NCBI RefSeq assembly: GCF_009696275.1
Contig: NZ_VUMI01000037.1
Span: 1 to 55,602 of the forward strand
From: Eisenbergiella porci
GTDB lineage: Bacteria > Bacillota > Clostridia > Lachnospirales > Lachnospiraceae
Direction: 5' to 3'
DNA: 55,602 bases
Shown here: piece after piece, positions 1-8,701 of the stretch
How positions within the stretch are numbered: the stretch's first letter is position 1
How the letters are laid out: each line of letters begins with the position of its first letter
The notes under the pieces: generated by a model
Database searches by the model: none
What the model was told of the DNA's origin: nothing
Seen by the model: the letters and a program-made list of their open reading frames with translations, nothing else
Translations under genes and position numbers: made by a program

Positions 1-143
1 GTTCAGCCCTTGTCACGATAAATTTTCTCCTTTGCGAAAAACTTTTTTTTATTTTATCATGCATCGGCTAAATCTTCAGTGCTTATCAGTAATTTTTGTG
101 CGAGAAATTTTCGCCTTTCAGAGCTGTTTATTTTGCCGCAGGA

Positions 144-172
144 TTGCTAAGACGGGCGGCGGAAGGTATAAT
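144..172 (+). promoter_or_regulatory. Sigma-A-type promoter for the CDP-alcohol transferase gene
   Basis: A -35-like TTGCTA (144-149) and a perfect -10 TATAAT (167-172) are separated by exactly 17 bases. The promoter lies about 150 bases before the start at 321. Nothing else recognisable is seen in bases 1-320. Confidence 0.55.
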
Positions 173-320
173 GGGAGGTAATATGGCGGCTGCGATGAAG
201 CCGCAGTGAAGGGAACAGACTGTTGCGGCGGAAAAGCTTTCCGGTACGGCATTGACGGAAGGTAAGCTTACGGAGCGCAGGCCGAGGGCAGGCCGAGGGC
301 CGGGAAAGGACATCACAGCT

Positions 321-902
321 ATGAATAAACCAAAGATGACAGCAAAAGAGATTTTTTCCATACCCAATCTGATGGGATATTTCCGTATCCTTCTGATTCC
401 GGTTTTTTCCTGGATCTATGTGCATGCGGACGGGGTGTCGGATTATTATACGGCGGCGGTGCTGGTTGGGATCTCAGGGCTGACGGATATGTTTGACGGC
501 AAGGTTGCCAGGAAATTCAATATGATTACAGAGCTTGGGAAGTTTATCGATCCGCTGGCGGACAAGCTGACGCAGGGAGCGCTGGTGCTCTGCTTCGCTG
601 TGCGTTATCCGCTGATGCGGGCGGTGCTGGCGCTTTTTATCCTGAAAGAAGGATTTATGGGAATCATGGGGCTGCTGCTTCTTCCCAGGGGGAAGAAGCT
701 GGACGGCGCCATGTGGTTCGGCAAGGTGTGCACCGCGGTGCTTTACGTGCTGCTGTTCATTCTGCTGCTGTTCCCCGGAATCAGCCTGACGGCCGCCAAT
801 CTGCTGATATTTGTCTGCGGCGCTGTCATGCTGTTCAGCCTCATCATGTACATTCCCGTTTTCCGGAAAATGTGGAAGGAAAGCGAGCCTTGCGGAAAAT
901 AA
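321..902 (+). CDS. CDP-alcohol phosphatidyltransferase (PgsA-like)
   Basis: This 193-residue integral membrane enzyme probably transfers a phosphatidyl group from CDP-diacylglycerol to an alcohol such as glycerol-3-phosphate, in membrane phospholipid synthesis. The family signature D-G-x2-A-R-x8-G-x3-D-x3-D is complete near residues 60-85 (DGKVAR, then G, D and D at the right spacing), so the metal site is intact. Several hydrophobic helices follow. The ATG at 321 is preferred over an upstream in-frame ATG at 252 because AAAGGA precedes it and the extra residues are hydrophilic. The acceptor alcohol cannot be read from the sequence, so pgsA itself is not asserted. It stands alone and converges on the glycoside hydrolase gene. 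Confidence 0.85.
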   Translation: MNKPKMTAKEIFSIPNLMGYFRILLIPVFSWIYVHADGVSDYYTAAVLVGISGLTDMFDGKVARKFNMITELGKFIDPLADKLTQGALVLCFAVRYPLMRAVLALFILKEGFMGIMGLLLLPRGKKLDGAMWFGKVCTAVLYVLLFILLLFPGISLTAANLLIFVCGAVMLFSLIMYIPVFRKMWKESEPCGK

Positions 903-966
903 CTGTCCTTAAGGCCGTAAGAAGGAAGGCCATAAGAAGAAAGGCTATAAAAAGAAAGAAATCTGC

Positions 967-1007
967 AGGAGCTGATCAGTGCCGGTTAACGGCATTTTTC
1001 AGCTCCT
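967..1007. terminator. Nested hairpin between convergent genes
   Basis: AGGAGCTGA (967-975) pairs with TCAGCTCCT (999-1007). A smaller TGCCG/CGGCA stem lies inside, followed by TTTTT on the plus strand. It would end transcription of the upstream membrane enzyme and overlaps the last codons of the opposing gene. Confidence 0.5.
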
Positions 1008-2835
1008 GATTCAGTCTGCGGACCGTTTCACCGTTCGGCTTCAGGATTTCCCGGTCATAGGTGTACAATCCGTTTACCTCCTCCTCCACATCGGACAGCT
1101 GGGTGTAGATGGTGGCGGAAATGCCCTGCTTTACCGCAGGAAGAATGGTGGAGGCCAGAAGGCGGCGGTAGCCCCGGGTGAGAGCCTGGCGGCTGTCATA
1201 TTTTCCGTAGCCGTAGAGCTTCTCGCTGTAGCTGTGCCCCGGAATCTGCCAGGAATAGCCGCCGAACTCGGTAAGCGCCAGGGCGCGGACAGGCTCCGGC
1301 CGGAATTTCAGGGTAAAGAAATAATAGTGCAGGCTGCACAGGTCGCCGCCCTTCTGGTCAAACCAGCCGCTGGCGTGGTCTATCAGCCTTGTGGGATCCA
1401 GGCTGCGTACAAAATCCGCGGCCTTCAGGGAGTCGAACTGTCCCCAGCCCTCATTAAAAGGAACCCAGCAAACGATGGACGGATGGATGCGCAGGGCTTC
1501 TACCGTATCCCTTGTTTCACGGAAAAATTGCTTCCGCCCCTCCGCATCCCTGCGGGAAAGAAGGCTGCGGCTGTGCCTGCCGTCCTTAATGGTAACGTGC
1601 ATGGCGTTAAAAAGGGTGGCAAGGTAGGTGACGAACCAGTGGCGGTAGGAGCTGCCGCCGCATACCATATCCTGCCACACCAGCATTCCCAGCCTGTCGC
1701 AGTGATAGTACCAGCGCTGCGGCTCTATTTTGATATGCTTGCGAAGCATATTGAAGCCCAGCTCCTTCATGGCCCTGATATCATAAATAAATGCCTCATC
1801 ACAGGGCGCGGTGTAAAGGCCGTCCGGCCAGTAGCCCTGATCCAGGACGCCGGCCTGCATATAAGGCCGGTTATTCAGGAAGATACGGCGCAGGCCGTTG
1901 CCGTCGGTTTGGATATCGCATTTGCGCATGGCAAAATAGCATTCCACCCTGTCATCCCCCATTTCCAAGGCTGCGTGATAAAGGAAGGGATCTTCCGGGG
2001 TCCAGGCGTGGAAAGCAGGCAGGGGAAGTACCGCCTCTCGGTCAGGGGAAAGGGTCCGGACGCACACTGCGCCGGAGGGCTGTACGCCGGCTGCGGGCCG
2101 CGCCGGATCGTCCCGGTATTGTCTGTCCTCTTCCGTTTCCGGACGCACCGTACAGCGGATAGGACTTCCTGGTCTGCAGCCTCCGGCAGAAACCCGCACA
2201 CGGCAGCAGGAGCCGTCATAATCCGGCGTAAAAAGGACGGACGCAATATAGGGATCGGGGACAAGCTCCAGCCACACGGTCTGCCAGATACCGCTCTGGG
2301 CGGTATAGAACATCCCTCCCTTATCAAGCTTCTGTTTTCCCCTGCTGTAATAGGAGGTATCACTGTAATCCCGCACGCGCACCAGCAGCTCATTGGAGGC
2401 TTCTTTGGCCATATCCGTAATATCCAGCGTGAAGGGGAGATAGCCGCCCGTGTGCTCCCCGGCTGGTTTCCCATTTATAAAGACGGCACATTCCTGATCC
2501 ACGGCCCCGAAATGGAGCAGCACCCTTTGGCCCTCCTGCCGTTTGGGGAGGGCAAAGCTGCGGCGGTACCACAGGAATTCGTCCGGCGAAAGCCTTCGTC
2601 CCACGCCGGACAGCGGGGCTTCCGGAGAAAAGGGGACCGGTATCCTTCCCTCAAAACGGGCAGGAATGCCGGGGAAAGGGGTAAAACAGTAATCCCACAT
2701 TCCGTTCAGATTGATATAGGATGCCCGTACCATAGCGGGACGGGGATATTCCTTCCATGCATTGCCGGAATCTATGCTGCGGGTCCACCGGGTGCTGCAC
2801 AGAGCCGGTGCGCCGTTATCCTTCTTTTTTCCCAT
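976..2835 (-). CDS. Glycoside hydrolase family 2 (beta-galactosidase/glucuronidase type)
   Basis: A 619-residue retaining glycosidase of family GH2. The N-terminal third is the jelly-roll sugar-binding domain (NLNGMWDY, then FNGxxxG-type sequence and a W-x-E-L motif at its end). An immunoglobulin-like domain follows, then a TIM barrel. The acid/base glutamate is seen in FNEGWGQ near residue 461 and the nucleophile in ALTEFGG near residue 522. No signal peptide is visible, so it probably acts in the cytoplasm on imported oligosaccharides. It is shorter than LacZ (about 1020 residues) and resembles short GH2 members. Substrate is unknown. The decayed sugar-binding protein gene lies upstream on the other strand, which suggests a former sugar-use locus. 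Confidence 0.88.
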   Translation of the reverse strand: MGKKKDNGAPALCSTRWTRSIDSGNAWKEYPRPAMVRASYINLNGMWDYCFTPFPGIPARFEGRIPVPFSPEAPLSGVGRRLSPDEFLWYRRSFALPKRQEGQRVLLHFGAVDQECAVFINGKPAGEHTGGYLPFTLDITDMAKEASNELLVRVRDYSDTSYYSRGKQKLDKGGMFYTAQSGIWQTVWLELVPDPYIASVLFTPDYDGSCCRVRVSAGGCRPGSPIRCTVRPETEEDRQYRDDPARPAAGVQPSGAVCVRTLSPDREAVLPLPAFHAWTPEDPFLYHAALEMGDDRVECYFAMRKCDIQTDGNGLRRIFLNNRPYMQAGVLDQGYWPDGLYTAPCDEAFIYDIRAMKELGFNMLRKHIKIEPQRWYYHCDRLGMLVWQDMVCGGSSYRHWFVTYLATLFNAMHVTIKDGRHSRSLLSRRDAEGRKQFFRETRDTVEALRIHPSIVCWVPFNEGWGQFDSLKAADFVRSLDPTRLIDHASGWFDQKGGDLCSLHYYFFTLKFRPEPVRALALTEFGGYSWQIPGHSYSEKLYGYGKYDSRQALTRGYRRLLASTILPAVKQGISATIYTQLSDVEEEVNGLYTYDREILKPNGETVRRLNQELKNAVNRH

Positions 2836-2990
2836 CGTATTCCACCTTTCTGCCTGACGGGCATGTATTCAAAAGCTTTGTGGGTAACTGGTTACAGTAT
2901 AGCATTTTTTCGTCCGGAAAAATAGCAGGGAAAGGGTGCAAAGTACACAGGAATCATGTATAATGTAACGATACAGGTAATTATTACATA

Positions 2991-3118
2991 TTAGTTCAGA
3001 CAGTACTGCGCATTTACTGCGCAGTCCGTGAGAAAACGTGGCGGCAGCAGGCATCCGGCCACACGCGCGGCGATTTCCAGGTCGGATGCAGTAACGGTTC
3101 AGCCCGCCTGAACTGTTA
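2991..3118. repeat. Structured palindromic repeat, copy 1
   Basis: About 128 bases closely resembling 12239-12373. Shared parts are the GCGCA-TTTAC-TGCGC hairpin, an AGAAAACGTGG block, a GCAGGCATCCG / CGGATGCAG pair and a terminal AACGGTTCAG / CTGAACTGTT hairpin. It is non-coding and lies between the glycosidase and lipoprotein genes. Confidence 0.75.
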
Positions 3119-3149
3119 CACTAAATATTTTTGGGGAGGAAAGCGTGCC

Positions 3150-4400
3150 ATGAGATTATTCAGAGGGAAGATGCCGGGGAAGGCAGAAACACGGACGGGA
3201 GGCATGAAAAAGGTGAGGCTGTCTGTTTTGCTTTGCCTGGCGGCGGCAGGAATGGCCCTGTTGGCCGGGTGCGGTAAGGAGAAGGGAAAGCTGGATCCGG
3301 ACAACCCGGAGACGGTAACGGCATGGCATTATTATAACGGCGCCCAGCAGACCGCTTTCGACGCGCTTGTTAAGGAATTCAACGATACGGTGGGACTGAA
3401 AAGGGCATTTTTGTAAAAAGCGCCAGCAAAGGCGACGTGAACCAGTTGGAAGAGGTGGTAATGTCCGCCCTGAAGAAGGAGGTGGGCAGCGAGGACGCCC
3501 CGGATATGTTCTCCTGCTATGCGGATACGGCCTATGAAATCCAGCAGATGGGCTATCTGGCCGACATTTCCCCTTATATCACCCAGGAGGAGCTGAGCGA
3601 ATATGTGGACTCCTACGTGGAAGAGGGCAGGATTGGGGAAGGCAGCCAGTTGTTTATTTTTCCCACGGCCAAATCCAGCGAAATCTTCATGCTGGATAAA
3701 ACGGACTGGGATAAATTCTCCCAGGCTACCGGCGCCCAGCTGTCCTCCCTGTCAACGATGGAGGGGCTGACGGAAACAGCCGGGGAATATTATGAATGGA
3801 CGGACAGATACCCAATGACGGCAAGGCTTTTTACGGCAGGGATGCGATGGCCAATCTGTTTATTATCGGCTCCATGCAGCTGGGAACCGAGATTTTCAAG
3901 GTGGAAAACCAACAGGTGACGCTTCAGGTGGATAAAGCTGTGATGAAGCGTATCTGGGATACCTGGTACGTTCCCTATGTGAAAGGATATTTCAGCGCTT
4001 ACGGCAGGTTCCGCTCCGAGTAAAAATAGGCGAGCTTATTTCCTATACAGGTTCTACGACCTCCGCCATGTATTTCCCGGATGCGGTGGAGCTGGAGGAG
4101 GAGACCTACCCCATAGAATACATCATCCTTCCGGCGCCCGTGTTCGAAGGCGGTGAGAATTATGCGGTGCAGCAGGGCGCGGGCATGGTGGTGACCAAAA
4201 CGGATGAGACGAAGGAGTATGCCTGCACGGAATTCCTGAAGTGGTTTACCCAGGCGGAGAACAACATTGAATTCGGCTGCTCTTCCGGCTATCTTCCGGT
4301 AAAAAAGGCTGCCAATGACAAGGCTGAGCTGGATAAGATCATTGAGGAAGCCGGACTTGAGGTGCCGGAGAAAACATACGATACGCTTGTGGCGGATTGA
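3150..4400 (+). pseudogene. Frameshifted extracellular sugar-binding lipoprotein
   Basis: Four consecutive reading-frame pieces together make one extracellular solute-binding protein (ABC sugar-uptake family 1). It has an N-terminal signal sequence and lipobox LLAGC, then TVTAWHYYNG and further matching segments up to KTYDTLVAD. The frame is lost three times, near 3403, 3800 and 4015. Each loss looks like deletion of one base. The remaining sequence is otherwise well kept, so the damage is recent or the assembly is faulty. No permease genes follow. The start at 3150 has GGAGG ten bases upstream; an inner ATG at 3204 is also possible. Confidence 0.8.
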
Positions 4401-4510
4401 ACCTCAGGCAAGGGAGAAAAATATTGAATTTACCCGGGAAATCGTGATTTTAGAGGAATGGGTGACGGGCGACAGCACCGATAAGAGCCTCCGGCAGGCC
4501 GGATGCCAGG

Positions 4511-4699
4511 ACGGTCCCCATTGTAGCGATGAGCGCCAACGCCTTTGAAGAGGATGTGAAAAAATCCCTGGAAAGCGGGATGAACGCCCATCTGGCGAAG
4601 CCTTTTCAGATGGAAGACCTCATCCGGACGATGCGGCGGATTATCGGAAAAGAAAACCGGATGGAAAAGAACAGGCCCGGGGAATTAGATGTGATGTAA
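4511..4699 (+). pseudogene. C-terminal remnant of a response-regulator receiver domain
   Basis: This open stretch has no start codon of its own and no upstream domain. It encodes PIVAMSANAFEEDV, then AHLAKPF, which is the beta4-alpha4 and conserved lysine-proline region of receiver domains. The phospho-acceptor aspartate part is missing. It is probably the tail of a hybrid sensor kinase whose front was deleted in the same event that left the neighbouring lipoprotein broken. The piece at 4401-4510 has no clear identity. Confidence 0.65.
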
Positions 4700-4715
4700 T
4701 TGGGCACGCGGCCGT

Positions 4716-4754
4716 AAAAGCCGGCGGAGGGTGAAGAACCTCCGCCGGCTTTTT
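4716..4754. terminator. Strong bidirectional terminator
   Basis: A 15-base perfect stem (4716-4730 with 4739-4753) has a GTGAAGAA loop. It has T-runs on the plus strand and, read the other way, on the minus strand. It lies between the receiver remnant and the convergent SIS gene. Confidence 0.85.
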
Positions 4755-4857
4755 ATGCGCCTGGCAGGCATATGCCCTGCTTCCAGCTTTCTCTGTCAGG
4801 AGGCAGGTAAGGCTTGTGTATGTTATATTTATTTTTCTCAGTGTCTGCCAATGACAG

Positions 4858-5601
4858 TTACATATAATGAATCTGCTCCTTATACTTTTCAAACAGAACA
4901 TTATTGAATTCTTCTCCGCCGTCCACGTTGGCGCTGTGGAAAATCGGCGGTTCAATGCCCATTTCCTGCAGGTACTCCACGGTGCGGATCACGATCATAT
5001 TGACGATGGTACAGCCTACCGCGCTGGAGGTGGGGCCGATTTTCTGGTTCATGCCGGGCAGCAGCATGCTGGAGTCTTCAAAATCACCGCAGTTGTCAAT
5101 AACGATGTCGCAGACCTCGTACAGCTTTTTACCGCTTTTATGGCGGCTGCTCACCTGGCTGGTATATTCCATATTGGTGATTGCAATGGTGGATACCCCC
5201 ATTTTCCGGGCCTCTATTGCCATTTCGATGGCGGCGGTGTTTCGTCCGGAAACGGAATGGAGCAGAAGCACATCGCCTTCATGAATGGGGGTATGCTTCA
5301 GGATGGCAGTTGGGTAGCCGTCCAGCTTTTCCATGGTGCTTGTCTGGGTGACGGGCCGGGTGTTAAGCATGAATTCCGAAGGCAGGATTGCGTTGAGGAC
5401 TGCCAGCCCGCCGGTACGGTAGAACAGCTCCTGGGCCAGGATGCCGGCGTGGGATGCGCCGAAGGCAAAGACGGAATGGCCGCCGGCAATCGCCTCCGCC
5501 ATCTTCCCTGCGCAGGCATCCATGGATTCCCACTGGGTATTTTTTAACCGTTCCAGAATCTCTTCCACATGTGTAAGATAGTCAAAGCTTTTACTGTTCA
5601 T
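4858..5601 (-). CDS. SIS-domain sugar-phosphate binding protein
   Basis: A 247-residue cytoplasmic protein with one SIS (sugar isomerase) fold. GASHAGILAQE near residue 46 and the serine-rich SVSGRN loop near residue 110 match the phosphosugar-binding loops. It resembles the UPF0309-type SIS proteins, some of which are isomerases or etherases for amino-sugar phosphates. The exact reaction is not known. Its start (good GGGAGG site) overlaps the end of the BglG-type regulator by 11 bases, so the two are translated together and probably serve the same imported sugar as the divergent PTS operon. Confidence 0.8.
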   Translation of the reverse strand: MNSKSFDYLTHVEEILERLKNTQWESMDACAGKMAEAIAGGHSVFAFGASHAGILAQELFYRTGGLAVLNAILPSEFMLNTRPVTQTSTMEKLDGYPTAILKHTPIHEGDVLLLHSVSGRNTAAIEMAIEARKMGVSTIAITNMEYTSQVSSRHKSGKKLYEVCDIVIDNCGDFEDSSMLLPGMNQKIGPTSSAVGCTIVNMIVIRTVEYLQEMGIEPPIFHSANVDGGEEFNNVLFEKYKEQIHYM

Positions 5602-7603
5602 ATGATTCCTCCCTTTCTTTTTCAAGAAGATATGCAAGCAGCTCCTTTCTGTCCCGGATGCCGTCCATTTCCCGGAGGATGCGGGGATTGCTCAGCAGAT
5701 CCATCAGCCGCAGGACGTACTGGATTCTTTCGTCCTTTTCCTGGATGGCAAGGCAGATGCACCAGCGGACCGGATCGTGCAGGCGGTGGCCAAAGGGAAC
5801 CGGTTTTTTCAGCCGGATCAGGGACAGGCCGAAGAAATGCACGCCGTCCCCGGGGCCTGCATGAGCCAGCGCCACGCCGGGGCAGTAAACAAAATAGGAA
5901 CCGTTGGTTTCAAAGGACTGTATCATGGCATCGATATAACTGGTATCGATGCTGCCGCTCATCAGGAGCGGGCCGGCGGCTCTCTGTATTACCGACTTCC
6001 AGTCGCCGCAGGGCGTGTCCAGCAGGATGTTTTCCTCCCGGAGCACGGAACGGATGCCGGGCATGCTTTCACGGGGCCGGGGTTGTACGTTCATTCTTTT
6101 TTTATCCTTTTTGATATCCATGAAAAGCTTTTGCAGCCGCAGGATGTCCTCGTCCTCCAGCATGGGGGAAACCTTGACCCACAGCTCCTCCGGCTCCGAC
6201 AGCGTGATGGTGGATATTATCAGATCAAAATCGTAGTTTTTCATGATATCCGGCAGCTTGTGGTTGGAGGTAACCGCCATGATTCTGATATTGAAATTGG
6301 TGCTCAGCCGCTCCGCAAGAAAATTGGCGGTGCCGATGCCCGTGTGGCATACCACGATCACCTTGGGCAGGATATCATTTTTAAAATGCCGTTCCACGGC
6401 TACTACAAGGTAGATGAGGATTACCGCGATGTCGTCCCTGGTATAGGTATAGCCGGTGGTGGCCTCCAGCGTGGGAAGATGATGGCAGATCAGCTGAAAA
6501 TATTCCGGATATTCTGAAATCATCTGCTCCGTATAATCATTTTCCAGAGGAACGCCCTCGGCATGCGCCTTGTCAATATCGCGCAGATGGCTTTCCAACT
6601 GGTTGACGATTTTATTGTCCTCATACAGCGGGATATCCATTTCACCGCTTATTTTCATAAGGAAGCTGGTCAGCGCCATGTGCAGCTTTACGTCCTGGGC
6701 ATTTTCTATGGGCGCCCGGCTGTAAAAACGGCAATAATACAGCTTGGAGGCCAGATACTGGATCTCAGCCTCGCTCACGGCCAGGTGATAACGACGGCCC
6801 AGCACCTCCAGGATATTTCCGGCAAGCTCGTAAACAAGAAGATTCTGAAAGGTTTTTTCCTCCAGCGTGCTTTCCCTGATGCAGGCGCCTCTTTCCAGAC
6901 GGACGGTAATGATGGAGAGCATGAGCAGCAGCTCTTCAAAACACGCATCGGATACATCCAGCTCATACTGCTGTTCCACATCCAGAAGGAGCTGCTTGAG
7001 GAACGGAAAATAGTTTTCCAAATCCCACTCATCATAAAGGAAGCGTTCATATATATTCACTTCCCTGTGCAGGGAAAAAACCGCGCCCATGGCCGACTGG
7101 ATTATCCGCATGATCATGTCCCTGCGCTGCCGTTCCGTGGGCCGGAGCAGATAACCTCTGTTCATGGCCGGATCGAAGCTGATGTTGTAGCGGGACAGAA
7201 AAACCTTCACCTGCTCCATATCCTTTAAGATGGTGGTGCGGCTGACATTGAATTTTTCCGACAGCGCAAAAATATTGCAGAAATCATCACTGATAAGCAA
7301 AGTCAGCAGGATGATATGGCTGCGTTCCTCCGGAGAGAGCCGGTACAGGTAAAAATCATTATCCACAGCGGCCTGCAGCAGGAGGCTGCTTTCCTCGGCT
7401 CCTCCGGTAAATGCAATTCCCCCTTCGGAAACCGACAGAACGGGCTGCAGGTTCTGATCCTCCAGGAATTCCAGGATGGATTGGACATAATTACGCATCG
7501 AGCGGGTACTGACATGAAAACGCGCCGCCAGCTCTTCATAATGAAAATACTGGCCGGGCGAATTAAGAAGTATGGTAAGCAGTTTGCTTGTCTGCCTGTT
7601 CAT
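5591..7603 (-). CDS. BglG/MtlR-family PRD-containing PTS regulator
   Basis: A 670-residue transcription regulator with an N-terminal helix-turn-helix (EELAARFHVSTRSMRNYV), a second helix-turn-helix, two PTS regulation domains around residues 180-400, an EIIB-like domain with the phospho-cysteine in VVCHTGIGTANF near residue 419, and a C-terminal EIIA-like domain with histidine in ALAHAGPG. This order is typical of MtlR/LicR-like activators controlled by PTS phosphorylation. It is divergent from the IIA-IIB-IIC operon starting at 7901, which is the likely target. The imperfect inverted repeat at 7634-7744 between them is the obvious operator candidate. Confidence 0.9.
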   Translation of the reverse strand: MNRQTSKLLTILLNSPGQYFHYEELAARFHVSTRSMRNYVQSILEFLEDQNLQPVLSVSEGGIAFTGGAEESSLLLQAAVDNDFYLYRLSPEERSHIILLTLLISDDFCNIFALSEKFNVSRTTILKDMEQVKVFLSRYNISFDPAMNRGYLLRPTERQRRDMIMRIIQSAMGAVFSLHREVNIYERFLYDEWDLENYFPFLKQLLLDVEQQYELDVSDACFEELLLMLSIITVRLERGACIRESTLEEKTFQNLLVYELAGNILEVLGRRYHLAVSEAEIQYLASKLYYCRFYSRAPIENAQDVKLHMALTSFLMKISGEMDIPLYEDNKIVNQLESHLRDIDKAHAEGVPLENDYTEQMISEYPEYFQLICHHLPTLEATTGYTYTRDDIAVILIYLVVAVERHFKNDILPKVIVVCHTGIGTANFLAERLSTNFNIRIMAVTSNHKLPDIMKNYDFDLIISTITLSEPEELWVKVSPMLEDEDILRLQKLFMDIKKDKKRMNVQPRPRESMPGIRSVLREENILLDTPCGDWKSVIQRAAGPLLMSGSIDTSYIDAMIQSFETNGSYFVYCPGVALAHAGPGDGVHFFGLSLIRLKKPVPFGHRLHDPVRWCICLAIQEKDERIQYVLRLMDLLSNPRILREMDGIRDRKELLAYLLEKEREESYEQ

Positions 7604-7633
7604 GCATTATCCCCCTTTCCGTATTGTATGCCT

Positions 7634-7744
7634 GTACACCTGAAATTTATGTATTCCCCTGCCTCTTCTCACAGTCTGCCGCGCTGTCTGCTTTACAGCT
7701 CCACCTTTTGGCCGGCCCGGGGAGTATATAAATTTCAGGTATCC
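7634..7744. promoter_or_regulatory. Inverted-repeat operator pair between regulator and PTS operon
   Basis: Two 26-base arms (7634-7659 and 7719-7744) are inverted copies matching at 22 of 26 positions. The core ACCTGAAATTTAT is perfect. The centres are about 85 bases apart. The arrangement suits a looping or paired regulator site controlling both divergent units. Binding by the adjacent BglG-type protein is inferred. Confidence 0.6.
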
Positions 7745-7900
7745 AAACATAAAATTCCAATATAATTTCATTATAAGGGCGGGGAAGGGGAGAGAAAAGG
7801 CAAGGTTGTTTCCAAAGAATGTGAAAGAAAATGAACTAGGCATTGACCCTGAGAAATGTTATGCTAAATGCACAAAAAATGATAAAAGGAGGTCGTGTCT

Positions 7901-8350
7901 TTGGATAAAATACTCAATGAGAGTCATATACGAATCAAAGAAAAAGCGGCTGACTGGGAGGAGGCTGTGCGTAAGGCAGGGGCGGTTCTGGTGGAGGAAG
8001 GAAGCATCAGGCCCGCTTATGTGGAAAAAATGATTCAGTCTGTGAAGGAGCTGGGGCCTTATATCGTGATAATGCCCGGCTTTGCGCTGGCCCATGCAGC
8101 ACCGTGTGAAGATGTGGTAAAAAGCGACATGGCGTTGATTACACTGGATACTCCGGTTGAGTTTGGCTCACCCAATGACCCGGTGTCCGTGCTTCTGTGC
8201 CTGGGATGTACGGACAGTACCTCACATCTGGACACTCTGTCCAGGGTCGCTGAAACACTGCTTGCGGAGGAGCGGATCGATATGATTGCCAAAGCGACCA
8301 GTGTGGAAGAGGTGGTCCGGATAATGGCCGGAAAGGAAATGCCTGCCTGA
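7901..8350 (+). CDS. PTS system EIIA component (ascorbate/fructose-mannitol type)
   Basis: A 149-residue cytoplasmic phosphocarrier that takes phosphate from HPr and passes it to the EIIB protein encoded next. The phospho-histidine is in GFALAHAAP, about residue 65. The preferred start is TTG at 7901, eight bases after AGGAGG; a GTG at 7895 in the same frame lies only two bases from the Shine-Dalgarno. It resembles the EIIA-like tail of the divergent regulator, which is usual for this regulator class. It is the first gene of a three-gene operon. Confidence 0.88.
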   Translation: MDKILNESHIRIKEKAADWEEAVRKAGAVLVEEGSIRPAYVEKMIQSVKELGPYIVIMPGFALAHAAPCEDVVKSDMALITLDTPVEFGSPNDPVSVLLCLGCTDSTSHLDTLSRVAETLLAEERIDMIAKATSVEEVVRIMAGKEMPA

Positions 8351-8385
8351 ATCAGGCAGAGATTAAAGAGAAGGAGGTAAAATGG

Positions 8386-8676
8386 ATGGGCACAATAAGA
8401 ATTCAGACAGTGTGCGGCTTCGGATGCGGTTCTTCCCTTTTCCTGAAAATGAAAATAGAAGAAATCCTGAAGGAAAATAAGCTGGATGCGGAGGTATTCT
8501 GCGGAGATGTCGGCACATGCACTTCAACGCCCTGCGACGTGATTTTTACATCGGAGGAGCTTGCCGGACGTGTTCAGGAACGCAGTAAGGTTCCGGTAGT
8601 GACGATCGGCAGCTTCGTAAATAAGAAGGAAGTAACGCAGAAAACGCTGGAATACTTTGAAAGTTTGGAAAAATAG
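8386..8676 (+). CDS. PTS system EIIB component
   Basis: A 96-residue cytoplasmic EIIB of the lactose/ascorbate type. The phosphorylated cysteine is Cys10 in VCGFGCGSS, and the fold is short with a C-terminal helix. AAGGAGG precedes the ATG at the right spacing. It takes phosphate from the EIIA upstream and gives it to sugar bound in the EIIC downstream. The separate A, B and C proteins match the UlaABC/SgaTBA layout. Confidence 0.88.
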   Translation: MGTIRIQTVCGFGCGSSLFLKMKIEEILKENKLDAEVFCGDVGTCTSTPCDVIFTSEELAGRVQERSKVPVVTIGSFVNKKEVTQKTLEYFESLEK

Positions 8677-8701
8677 TGTTTCATAGGAGGGAGAGGGATT
8701 T

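Noticed and set aside
183-209. Eight-codon frame after GGGAGGT as a leader peptide
   Set aside because: Its ribosome site lies at or before the expected transcription start of the promoter at 144-172, so it would not be in the mRNA.
979-2925. Long open frame opposite the glycoside hydrolase
   Set aside because: It is the antisense shadow of a gene with clear GH2 motifs; it has no ribosome site or family features.
3150-4400. Programmed frameshifting of the lipoprotein gene
   Set aside because: The three breaks lack slippery runs with a following pseudoknot and are spread out; mutation or error is simpler.
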